64,000 nucleotides of DNA from Bacillus pumilus (GTDB taxonomy: Bacteria > Bacillota > Bacilli > Bacillales > Bacillaceae). The stretch spans positions 52,325 to 116,324 of the forward strand of contig MKZN01000011.1 of assembly GCA_001938995.1 (NCBI GenBank), given 5' to 3'. The translations under genes were made by a program, and so were the position numbers. Position 1 is the first letter of the stretch. Each line of letters opens with the position of its first letter. Below, in pieces: positions 21,376 through 29,529 of this stretch. Under the pieces are notes generated by a model. It saw nothing but the letters and a program-made list of their open reading frames with translations, searched no databases and was not told the DNA's origin.

Positions 21376-23257
21376 ACATTATGAAAACATATGCAGTCCC
21401 TTGTCTGATCGTAACCATCGATTTAAGGTCGTGTGTTGTGGTTATTAACTTCTTAATCTCTACTGTAGAAGGCAAATCTGCCAATCTAATGACTCTAACA
21501 GTAAGATTCCCATATAAATCTTTTGATTCGTGTGTTGGGATTTGTACTGCTCCTCTAAGGTAAGGGGAGTTGACTATTACCTGAGAGTCCATGTACTTCC
21601 CTATACTCAATTTAACCCTAGAAAGAAGATCACCTTCCCCCTGTCGGCTTACCAAAATAGTTGAAGTTAGTTCCCCAAAATCATTGCATGCAACGGTTAC
21701 AGAAGATTTAAGTGTATTGACACTAAAAACTTCAACATGCCCTTTCAATAACGGGTTACTTACTTGTAAGCTTCCTTCTACCTCATCCCTATAGGGTAAT
21801 ATCAAATGTCCGGACAGCTCATCTGTCCCTAAACTAGGAATCACTACTTTAGATGGCAGTGAGTTTGGTATAGTTACCTGCACACTTCCTGGTAACTCGA
21901 ATCCTCTAGCTACCTTAACTGTAGAACTCAGATAGCTTTTTTCCTCCGCACCTTCAACAAAAAGAGAACCGATTAAATCATCTCTATGAGGAACTATTAC
22001 TCTGGCTGGTTTAGATTGTTCATTTATCTTGTACGTTATAGGCAGTTCAGAGTATCCCGACACCCTGACATTTACTTTAGATGTTATGACTTTGTAGTTA
22101 CTACGCCTGACTATGGCACTTGCTTGTAAGTTGGGTTTATTAACAGTCATCCTTGAAGGTAATTCTCTCTCGTTGTGTACGAATACTTTGGAAAAGATAT
22201 CGCTGTTTCCTTTGTAGTCACGTATCCTTAGTCTACCCTTTAAGTCTTTTACAGCTGCCTGTACTACAGTAACTGAGGAAGATAACGATGTATACCCATA
22301 AGAGTACGCCTGCATGTCGTAGTAGGTTACATGGAGTTCGGGTCTTCTTTCAACACCTTCCTTGGCGCGAAACCCCTTTATATCCCCTACAAGTTCATTC
22401 TCAGCGATCAACGCAAATCCGTTGTTTTCTAGCTCACCTAACTGCCACTTAGATACGGTACTTGTTACATCTATATCAACCACATTAGGTTGGCCAAATA
22501 CACTAAACGAATTCTTAATTTCTCCTAAACGAGGATGTCCATTCCATGTGATCCCGTCTTCAGTCCACGGACTTAGTACTTCAAGTAACTGAATAGGACC
22601 TTCTGATTCACTCCTGCCCTCATAATAAACCCTAAGAATGGCTTTCCCTATAAGGGTATTGACCTTAGGTATGCTATTTAGCTTGAAGCCGATAAATGAT
22701 CGGTACCTATCGCCAAGGGCATCGCTACCTACGTAAAATTTTGATTCTTTACCGAAGTTTTGTTTCGGGCTGTTTTTTCTGACATATGCATCTATATCTA
22801 CAGGGATTACAGCAGTACTCTTCTTTCTTTCTTCTAAAGAGTACTTAGAAGCCACCCTATTTTCATAAGGAATCTTAACTCTAGCCGCCATATTAGTCGT
22901 ATTCGCGACAGTTACCGAAGAGTTAAAATCTACTAATTCTTTAGGTTCTACTTGGTACCGTGCACGTGCGTATGACCGGTAACTGACCGTGACATTAGAT
23001 GGCGTATCCGCTGGAGTAGTTATTTTAACTGCCGCGTTTAGGTAGGCGAGTTCAATTCCTGAAATATCATATTTTGCTTGCAGCTTAGTACTAAAAGGTA
23101 CTTTAAGTGAGCCTTTAAGGTTTGAATGCCTTTTTACTTGGACTGCTGCAGGAAGCCCGCTAGAGAATATCCCCCGAATATTGTATTTTGCCCTTAATGC
23201 TGTCTGTGTGGGGCTCTGCCAAGCCACAAACCCTTTAGGGTCGGTTCCATTTTCCAT
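21374..23257 (-). CDS. DNRLRE-domain tail/adhesion protein with repeats
   Basis: Encodes 627 residues; last gene of the virion block. Residues ~145-315 match the DNRLRE (CBM96-like) domain: VDIDAYVRKNSPKQNFGKES, SFIGFKL, then WTEDGITWNGHPRL and VVDIDVTSTVSKWQLGELEN. On both sides lie about fifteen short beta repeats of roughly 30 residues, with the pattern LxGxLxVxxxxxxxLxSxVxV (for example LPSKVVIPSLGTDELSGHLI). This is probably a virion surface adhesin that binds wall glycans. Its ribosome site is weak (GGCGTGAT). Confidence 0.75.
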   Translation of the reverse strand: MENGTDPKGFVAWQSPTQTALRAKYNIRGIFSSGLPAAVQVKRHSNLKGSLKVPFSTKLQAKYDISGIELAYLNAAVKITTPADTPSNVTVSYRSYARARYQVEPKELVDFNSSVTVANTTNMAARVKIPYENRVASKYSLEERKKSTAVIPVDIDAYVRKNSPKQNFGKESKFYVGSDALGDRYRSFIGFKLNSIPKVNTLIGKAILRVYYEGRSESEGPIQLLEVLSPWTEDGITWNGHPRLGEIKNSFSVFGQPNVVDIDVTSTVSKWQLGELENNGFALIAENELVGDIKGFRAKEGVERRPELHVTYYDMQAYSYGYTSLSSSVTVVQAAVKDLKGRLRIRDYKGNSDIFSKVFVHNERELPSRMTVNKPNLQASAIVRRSNYKVITSKVNVRVSGYSELPITYKINEQSKPARVIVPHRDDLIGSLFVEGAEEKSYLSSTVKVARGFELPGSVQVTIPNSLPSKVVIPSLGTDELSGHLILPYRDEVEGSLQVSNPLLKGHVEVFSVNTLKSSVTVACNDFGELTSTILVSRQGEGDLLSRVKLSIGKYMDSQVIVNSPYLRGAVQIPTHESKDLYGNLTVRVIRLADLPSTVEIKKLITTTHDLKSMVTIRQGTAYVFIM

Positions 23258-23291
23258 CTAATCACGCCCTATCTCATTGTATTGAGATGTA

Positions 23292-26150
23292 TTATTTTGG
23301 AGTTGCTTTTGTAAATAAATCAATGTAACCAACCCCAGAGGCAGCAACATTTGTTTTTAAGCGGGCATAAACTAGGTGACTTTCCCCATCAACTAGTTCA
23401 GGTAGTTCTAGGCGTTGCGCTGGTATGAAAGGGTCTACCTGTTCACTTAATTCTATTTCTGCGTCATCGTTTCCTACAGTCCATACTGCAACGTCTGAAA
23501 ATACTCCACCTGAGTTGTTTTGCAGAAATAACTGTTTAGCTGCAGTTGTAACACCTGCCACCATATTGCCGTAATCTAAATAACGGAGTATATCTCCCTT
23601 AGCATCTGTATAATAATTCCCATATCTATCCCGTATACCTAGCCCAGGAATAGAAATAGGTAACGCTACTCTCAGCGTTGGAATTCCATTGTTAAGATCA
23701 GAGGTATGCTTCCATACTGATTCGAAATCCCATGAGCTGTTATATGTCGATTTATCTTTCAGCTCTACGGTGTACTTTGGAAGAAATCCGTATGCAAATG
23801 AAGTAGCTCCTACCGTATCCATATCATAAAACGTCTGATCAAAGACAATGCCTGTACTAACGTGTGAAGTGTTGCTAAATGTGGTTAGAGGATAAACTAG
23901 ATCCTTTTTAGGAGCAGTTACCCTATCTGGCCTTGATATTATCCGCCTAAATTCTGTGCGGGCTGAGGAAGTTGTTCTTATATATGATGCAAACAAGCCT
24001 CCCATAACAGGAATAACGGTATTAGTAGTGTCCGCAAATACGTTTACATCTATGTCTTCCAGTAGTAAAGGACTAGTACTCAAGTTCCCTACAAGTCCAC
24101 CAAATCTGTAACTAGTGTTAGATGTTGTAGAAAGTACTATCACACCTCTTACTGATACTCTTTTCATGATAGTGTCTTTGGTTGTATTGGAAATGTTCCC
24201 AACTACCCCTCCGAACATGCCACCTGCAGATACCATATTCACTTTGACGGAAGCATCCTCTAACTCAACACCAGCTGCCTGCCCTATTAAACCCCCGAAA
24301 TTATCTAAGCCTTTCATTGTACTGCTGGTAAATTCTTTTAAATGTATGTTACTTAGTTTGGTATCTTGTAGTGACCCTACTAGCGCACCGCAATACCTCC
24401 TTCCAGTAACTTTTACATCGATTAAAGTTAAGTTTTTAATTTCCGCACCAACCGTATACCTGAAAAGACCAAGATAATCGGAAGTTGGTTGGTTTACATA
24501 TAGCCCTCCTATTGAATATCCTGCCCCATCGAACTGCCCTTGAAAAGCCTCAGTGTCCATAGCTGCCCAACCAACGTTAGCCCCAAAACCTATTCCAGGA
24601 AATCCATCTCCCTCTTGATATACGCTTAGGTCTATGTCATTTTCCAATTCAAATGATGCCCAAGGGAAATGTGTCACTTGCAACAATTCTTCAGGAGAGT
24701 TGATACGGTAAGGATCACCTTTAACTCCCCTACCACGTTCAAATAGGCTTAAAGGTCGTGGATTAGGGTAACCATTGTTGGTTTTGGGGTCAGGCTCTTT
24801 AAACCTCAGCGCAAAATCCCATCCCACAGCCTTATACGTGCTTGTTTTGCTTAACTCCTCCGTAGTTGCTCCACTAATATTTGGATCATTTATTGTTGCT
24901 TTTGTAGAGTCATAAAAATTTGCAACTGAAGAATTAATGCTTCCAATGTTTCCTATAAAAGCACCAATATTTTTCCCTGTTTTTCCAGGAGAACTGTCTT
25001 GTACTTTTCCTGTTGAAAGTGAGTATGCTAAGGAACCTACCCTATTATTAGAAAATTGCCCGATAAGTCCTCCACAGTATGAGTTACCGTCACTTACAAC
25101 ATCTGCATGTGACTGTACCCGAAAGACCTGTGCATTACTTGCATTACCTAAAGCTCCGCCCGTATAATTTCCCTTACCTAGTACTGTCCCTGATTTAACT
25201 ATACAGTCATGAAGCAAAGTGCCTGCATCCATGAATCCAATTAACGCCCCTGTATACTGACCGCCTGTGACGTTTACATTAATGAGGGTTAATCTCTTTA
25301 CTGTAGAAGTTCCCCCAATGCGTCCAAATAGCCCTGTATTTGCTTGTGTAGTGTTGATAAACAGGTTAGCAATAGTAAACCCTCTGCCGTCATAAAAGCC
25401 CGTAAAAGGCTGCGCTGCTGTCCCTATCGGTTTAAATCCTTCCCCTGTTTGGTTTTTGGACATCACGATATCCGCAGTTTGGATATAATATGCGCTTAAT
25501 TTCTCCCGTACTTTAACAAGGTCATCCTCTGTTTCGACAAGGTAAGGGTCGCTTTGTATACCCCCTCCTCCAGAGAAGTGGTTAACATATATGAACGTTT
25601 TGCCGCCTTCTTGTGTATAATAAGGTCTTTTTTGTTCTTCTGACACCTTCATAGGTACAAAAACAATATCCGTTTCGCCATTTATTAAGTCAGAGGCTAC
25701 ATACACATCGCTATAGTCATCGTAGGGCAACTCAATAACGCCACTGATGTCTGCCGCGCCGTCAACCCATGTAAACTCTCTAGGATATTTAATCTCATTA
25801 CTACCTAACTTTTTGATGAGATTAGGTACACGCTCCCTACCCCTGACAGATATCCCCTCTAAATCGTGAGTATCTAATACAATTTTACTTGTCATGTGTC
25901 GCTCAGTAAAATTCTCTACTAGGTACTCTTTTGCTTCCACTGTCACTGCAGTTTCAATGTCTTTCCACACACCGGCTACATTTACCTGTACCGGATATGA
26001 ATAAACAGTAACCTCTACTTTCCCCTCATCATTAAGGTGTTTTCTATAATTCCTGACCTTCTCAGATGTGGGTTCAATGCTGCCATCTAAATTGTAGACA
26101 GTGGGTTCCAGTAATCGCTCTACTTCTGCTCTATTTAACTTACTACCCAT
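23292..26150 (-). CDS. GLUG-repeat beta-helix tail fibre
   Basis: Encodes 952 residues; ATG behind AGGAGGTGA. After an N-terminal ~200-residue domain come two beta-helix blocks. Both start with a Pro-Tyr-containing strand (IQSDPYLVETEDDLVKV; VKGDPYRINSPEELLQV), then GFYDGRGFTIANLFIN or QFDGAGYSIGGLYVN, then GLUG-type repeats (NTGLFGRIG, YTGALIGFM, YCGGLIGQFS). The C-terminus is a separate beta domain. GLUG repeats form right-handed helices in adhesins and fibres. Likely part of the receptor-binding apparatus. It overlaps the upstream gene by 16 bases. Confidence 0.8.
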   Translation of the reverse strand: MGSKLNRAEVERLLEPTVYNLDGSIEPTSEKVRNYRKHLNDEGKVEVTVYSYPVQVNVAGVWKDIETAVTVEAKEYLVENFTERHMTSKIVLDTHDLEGISVRGRERVPNLIKKLGSNEIKYPREFTWVDGAADISGVIELPYDDYSDVYVASDLINGETDIVFVPMKVSEEQKRPYYTQEGGKTFIYVNHFSGGGGIQSDPYLVETEDDLVKVREKLSAYYIQTADIVMSKNQTGEGFKPIGTAAQPFTGFYDGRGFTIANLFINTTQANTGLFGRIGGTSTVKRLTLINVNVTGGQYTGALIGFMDAGTLLHDCIVKSGTVLGKGNYTGGALGNASNAQVFRVQSHADVVSDGNSYCGGLIGQFSNNRVGSLAYSLSTGKVQDSSPGKTGKNIGAFIGNIGSINSSVANFYDSTKATINDPNISGATTEELSKTSTYKAVGWDFALRFKEPDPKTNNGYPNPRPLSLFERGRGVKGDPYRINSPEELLQVTHFPWASFELENDIDLSVYQEGDGFPGIGFGANVGWAAMDTEAFQGQFDGAGYSIGGLYVNQPTSDYLGLFRYTVGAEIKNLTLIDVKVTGRRYCGALVGSLQDTKLSNIHLKEFTSSTMKGLDNFGGLIGQAAGVELEDASVKVNMVSAGGMFGGVVGNISNTTKDTIMKRVSVRGVIVLSTTSNTSYRFGGLVGNLSTSPLLLEDIDVNVFADTTNTVIPVMGGLFASYIRTTSSARTEFRRIISRPDRVTAPKKDLVYPLTTFSNTSHVSTGIVFDQTFYDMDTVGATSFAYGFLPKYTVELKDKSTYNSSWDFESVWKHTSDLNNGIPTLRVALPISIPGLGIRDRYGNYYTDAKGDILRYLDYGNMVAGVTTAAKQLFLQNNSGGVFSDVAVWTVGNDDAEIELSEQVDPFIPAQRLELPELVDGESHLVYARLKTNVAASGVGYIDLFTKATPK

Positions 26151-26749
26151 GTTAGTTCACCTCCTAGGTTACTAGCAATAGGTGCTTGGCAGCTAAAGCT
26201 ATTCGACCCGTTCACTTTTATATTGAACTTTCCTTTCAACTCTTTGTCAGATGTCATTTTTATTAAGATACTGACAGGCATATCCTGCTTGATTTGTACG
26301 ATGGCTTTAAAATGTATGCCATATCCTGAAAAAATTTTCTTTGTTTTGTATCCGAAATTATATGACACTATCTGATTGAAAAATGTACCTTCACTTCTCA
26401 TCGGGACCATGTTGCTAGTTGCTTCTGCCTCTTTAAAAGTGATGATATCAACTATATTCTGTTTGTAATCACCGTTCAGTGGAATCTCCTTCCCGTCCAC
26501 TTCGTATATAAAATGTATTCTTCGCCCAGCGATGTTGAAAACCCCATCACGCTCAAAGTATAGGTGGCTTCCATGGCCAACTAATCCAAATCTAAATAAC
26601 TTGCTCTTATCTATGCTGTAAAAGCTATTGTAACTCTCTTTTCTAACATCATATTCTGCTAGATTTGTCCCATCTGGGTATTCAGCAAGCCATAAAAAGT
26701 CCTGAGGGGAAGAGTTAGCCCCTTTCCCCTCGACAGTGTAATTACTCAT
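26135..26749 (-). CDS. Hypothetical tail/virion protein
   Basis: Encodes 204 residues from ATG 26749, seven bases after GGTGGAG; an ATG at 26755 is too close to the site. Beta-rich, for example FRFGLVGHGSHLYFERDGVF and AIVQIKQDMPVSILIKMTSD. No recognised domain. Its stop overlaps the GLUG fibre start, so it is probably a small partner of that fibre. Confidence 0.65.
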   Translation of the reverse strand: MSNYTVEGKGANSSPQDFLWLAEYPDGTNLAEYDVRKESYNSFYSIDKSKLFRFGLVGHGSHLYFERDGVFNIAGRRIHFIYEVDGKEIPLNGDYKQNIVDIITFKEAEATSNMVPMRSEGTFFNQIVSYNFGYKTKKIFSGYGIHFKAIVQIKQDMPVSILIKMTSDKELKGKFNIKVNGSNSFSCQAPIASNLGGELTWVVS

Positions 26750-26764
26750 ACTCATTCTCCACCT

Positions 26765-27265
26765 TTACGTGAATTGGTAAGAAACCCTTGTTAGGAAATC
26801 AATGTTCCCTGAAGTCGCATTACCAGGAATATCTAACCGAAGAAGTAACTCTGCAAAGTTCCCTTTAGAGTTATCTTTTTGGCCATCGTTCGCAACACCT
26901 AAAATCTCGTTTGCTCCTGCAATAGATGCACCTGAACTGTTTTGTGTTGTGCCTGCTGCTTCAATTGGGTGCGTTTTGCTTCCGCCAATGTTTGTCCTAG
27001 AAGTTTCACTTCCTGATTGTTTGCTTACAAGCAAGACTTGTACCCATTGGTTTTGTACTAATTCTCCGGTGTTACCTCCAGCTGAATCCTTAGTGGTAAC
27101 AGTACAGTTTGTCATTGTTGCTAAGTCCGTGCTGCCTTTATAGTTGTTCCAAATTAAGACCCCAAAATCTTTGGAGGTCGTGCCTGCATCTACTATCCCA
27201 CTATCCCATGCTGATACAGCTTGACTATTGTCCTGACTTCTCCAAGAAATAACCGGTGCCGCCAT
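26765..27265 (-). CDS. Hypothetical virion protein
   Basis: Encodes 166 residues; ATG behind GGAGGAG. Small-residue-rich beta protein beginning MAAPVISWRSQDNSQAVSAW and ending in alternating strands (LLLRLDIPGNATSGNIDFLT). The pattern is typical of fibre-associated or decoration proteins. No family assigned. Confidence 0.65.
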   Translation of the reverse strand: MAAPVISWRSQDNSQAVSAWDSGIVDAGTTSKDFGVLIWNNYKGSTDLATMTNCTVTTKDSAGGNTGELVQNQWVQVLLVSKQSGSETSRTNIGGSKTHPIEAAGTTQNSSGASIAGANEILGVANDGQKDNSKGNFAELLLRLDIPGNATSGNIDFLTRVSYQFT

Positions 27266-27279
27266 ATTATCTCCTCCAC

Positions 27280-27705
27280 TTAAGTTAATTTAATTGTTAG
27301 CTCTATTGTTATTGTTCCTTCACCAGCAGACACATCTTTGAAATTGACCCTAAAGTGGTCGGATTGCTCTACTGCCTCACGAATAAATTCTGCCTTTTTA
27401 GGGTTGCCTGAGGTTGTAATGCTTCCACTTTTTATCGCAGGAAGTAAATTAAATACGCTTTGCCACTTGGGGGTGTTTTCGATATCTGACTCACTACATT
27501 TTTCAATATCGATAACAATGTCATTTACCGCCTGCTTACTGCATGACGCATACACCTCTTTAAATTCCCCTGCATAGGGGAATCGGATTATTAAATCAAA
27601 AGGGCCCTTCTGCAGTAAAGGAATAACAAAGACAATCGTTTTTTCCTTTAATACTTCTATTGTTTTGTTGGTCTTTTTTATCTGCGTATTTAAATACTGA
27701 TCCAT
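27280..27705 (-). CDS. Hypothetical virion protein
   Basis: Encodes 141 residues; ATG behind GGAGGGG. N-terminal helix rich in Lys and Thr (LNTQIKKTNKTIEVLKEKTI), then beta strands (FVIPLLQKGPFDLIIRFPY; EGTITIELTIKLT). No recognised domain. A TATAAT box lies 24-29 bases upstream (27729-27734). Confidence 0.65.
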   Translation of the reverse strand: MDQYLNTQIKKTNKTIEVLKEKTIVFVIPLLQKGPFDLIIRFPYAGEFKEVYASCSKQAVNDIVIDIEKCSESDIENTPKWQSVFNLLPAIKSGSITTSGNPKKAEFIREAVEQSDHFRVNFKDVSAGEGTITIELTIKLT

Positions 27706-27728
27706 CTAATCCCCTCCAAGTCACGCTC

Positions 27729-27734
27729 ATTATA
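27729..27734 (-). promoter_or_regulatory. TATAAT box upstream of 27705
   Basis: Minus strand reads TCTCTTATAATGAGCG across it, between the end of the gene at 27746 and the start at 27705. The same box with similar flanks occurs at 45136-45141, 37836-37841 and 50378-50383. No host -35 is evident. Confidence 0.4.
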
Positions 27735-27745
27735 AGAGACAGGAC

Positions 27746-28435
27746 TTATCCTTTAACATTCGTTATTTTCTCAATCCTGAGTGTCTTGGCATTATACTCA
27801 AAACGTTTTTTCGTGTGGAGGAACGGCTGATCATTTGAATCAAATCTGTACACACTCTCAGTCTTCAGCTCCCCTTGCAGTGGTGGATCATTATAATATT
27901 CGAAATCTCTACGTAGCCTGTAAGCACCTGAGACTAACTCACTTACTATATTGCCATCTATGTCATATTCGTAAGAAACCACTGTGTTTTCAGTACTTCC
28001 ATTTAACTCTCTAATCATTTGCTGAATATCATCTAATCTAGCACCTAAAGTGTTATAGTTCAGCGGGAATTTACCTCTAGCATCAATCAGTTCTCTCTGT
28101 ACACGGTGCATATCAAGCCCGCTAACTGCAGCAGGACCTTCACCTTTATACTTGCCGTACCATAACCGTATGTTTATTACATCGCCCTCTGTAAATGTGG
28201 AGAGTAGCTTGATGGTTGAATCATCTATATGAACTTGATTGTCCGCCAAAAGTAATTTGCCGTTTATATAGGTGTCGATATTAGTTATCCCAACTTCATA
28301 AGTACCTTCTAAGGATAAAATCGGATTCTCCCTGCCATATTTATTTAAAAACTCCTCGTTGACGTTGTATACAACATCACTGTATGTTGCCGTTTCACTC
28401 CGTCCATACAAATGTACTGCCATCTTACTTCCCAT
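27746..28435 (-). CDS. Hypothetical virion protein
   Basis: Encodes 229 residues; ATG start with an atypical GGATGTGATC site. N-terminal half contains VNEEFLNKYGRENPILSLEG and GKLLLADNQVHIDDSTIKLL, suggesting a beta module of a tail fibre or collar. The C-terminal half is a chain of strands (YEYDIDGNIVSELVSGAYRL; FEYNAKTLRIEKITNVKG). No known family. Confidence 0.65.
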   Translation of the reverse strand: MGSKMAVHLYGRSETATYSDVVYNVNEEFLNKYGRENPILSLEGTYEVGITNIDTYINGKLLLADNQVHIDDSTIKLLSTFTEGDVINIRLWYGKYKGEGPAAVSGLDMHRVQRELIDARGKFPLNYNTLGARLDDIQQMIRELNGSTENTVVSYEYDIDGNIVSELVSGAYRLRRDFEYYNDPPLQGELKTESVYRFDSNDQPFLHTKKRFEYNAKTLRIEKITNVKG

Positions 28436-28451
28436 CAGATCACATCCTTTT

Positions 28452-29525
28452 TCAATTATGGCTAATGTCTAGGTACAGGTAAGCCGGCCTTAGTAACTTA
28501 CTTGGGTGCTCTTCTGTTTGCCTAGTCACACGCAACCAAAAGAATGCTTCTCCGTTGGTTGGTAATTCTCCCAAGTCTAGTTCATTTAGAAATGTTCCAG
28601 GTGTCCCTTCATTGTCGGACGCAATGTCACACCATTTCCAGCCAAACCCGTTATCATACTCCTTTACAGAAACCCTTACTTGCTTAGCAATGCTGTTATT
28701 ATTCAAATTCCGTATACGTACTTTCTTCATGATTTCTCCGCCACGGAGAGTTCCTAAGTCGTTAGGATCTACCTCACTAAACGGAATACCGTCTATGTCA
28801 GCAGTAAGCGAACTGCTTAAAGAGAATACATCCCCTCCATACACATCTATAAGAGGAGTACTGATTTTACTGCCATCTATTTCCCTTTTTATTATCAGCC
28901 TGCCTGTAAAAGGAACTTCATCTAACCTCAAAGTTATTCCTGTATGTCCTGCCGGTACTTTATTTGATGTGGTTTCCCCATCTATATCTTCTCTGATGAC
29001 TACATCACCTTCGTTAAGGCTGGACACAATTACCTCATTTCCTTTGCACATTATCGCTCTCTTTATTGTCGCTGCTGCTGTACTTTCCCCTTTTAAAACA
29101 ATTCCCCCCATGGTGTATCCATCTAATATAGTAGACTCAAAGAGTTCCCATACCCCACTCTTTTTAGCGAAGAATGACCATAATCTACTACGCTTTATCG
29201 CCTGCCATGTCCCATAAACTTGCTCACTTTCTTTATCAAACTCTTCTAAAAACTCTACTTTCTCTTGCGCATTCTTCCATACTGTCAGACCAGCTCTTAT
29301 ATCATTCGCAGTAGGGGTGTAATCTGCATACACCTGCAGAAGAAGATTATCTTCCGCAGGTAATTCGTAAAGAGCATTAGTGCTTCGTTCAATAGAATTG
29401 AATTTTAACTTTAGTCCTTCCTCTACCACTTCTGCTGCACTAGAAGGAGAAACCAGCCATTTACTGTCTAATCGATCAAAGTGATCATCAAATATCAACC
29501 CTGATGATACTCTAGTCAGATCCAC
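28452..29525 (-). CDS. Hypothetical tail protein with concanavalin-like and beta domains
   Basis: Encodes 357 residues from GTG 29525, which sits after AGGTGAT; a longer frame to TTG 29585 would overlap the upstream gene and has no site. The first ~140 residues (IFDDHFDRLDSKWLVSP ... VYADYTPTANDIRAGLTVWK) look like a lectin/concanavalin fold. The C-terminal ~100 residues (VRIRNLNNNSIAKQVRVSVK ... LGELPTNGEAFFWLRVTRQT) look like an Ig-type domain used in phage fibres. Assigned by appearance only. Confidence 0.65.
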   Translation of the reverse strand: MDLTRVSSGLIFDDHFDRLDSKWLVSPSSAAEVVEEGLKLKFNSIERSTNALYELPAEDNLLLQVYADYTPTANDIRAGLTVWKNAQEKVEFLEEFDKESEQVYGTWQAIKRSRLWSFFAKKSGVWELFESTILDGYTMGGIVLKGESTAAATIKRAIMCKGNEVIVSSLNEGDVVIREDIDGETTSNKVPAGHTGITLRLDEVPFTGRLIIKREIDGSKISTPLIDVYGGDVFSLSSSLTADIDGIPFSEVDPNDLGTLRGGEIMKKVRIRNLNNNSIAKQVRVSVKEYDNGFGWKWCDIASDNEGTPGTFLNELDLGELPTNGEAFFWLRVTRQTEEHPSKLLRPAYLYLDISHN

Positions 29526-29529
29526 AGGA

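Noticed and set aside
28555..29217. 220-codon plus-strand open frame inside a tail gene
   Set aside because: Fully antisense to the 357-residue tail protein in a uniformly leftward block, Ser/Pro/Leu-rich as expected from a shadow frame.
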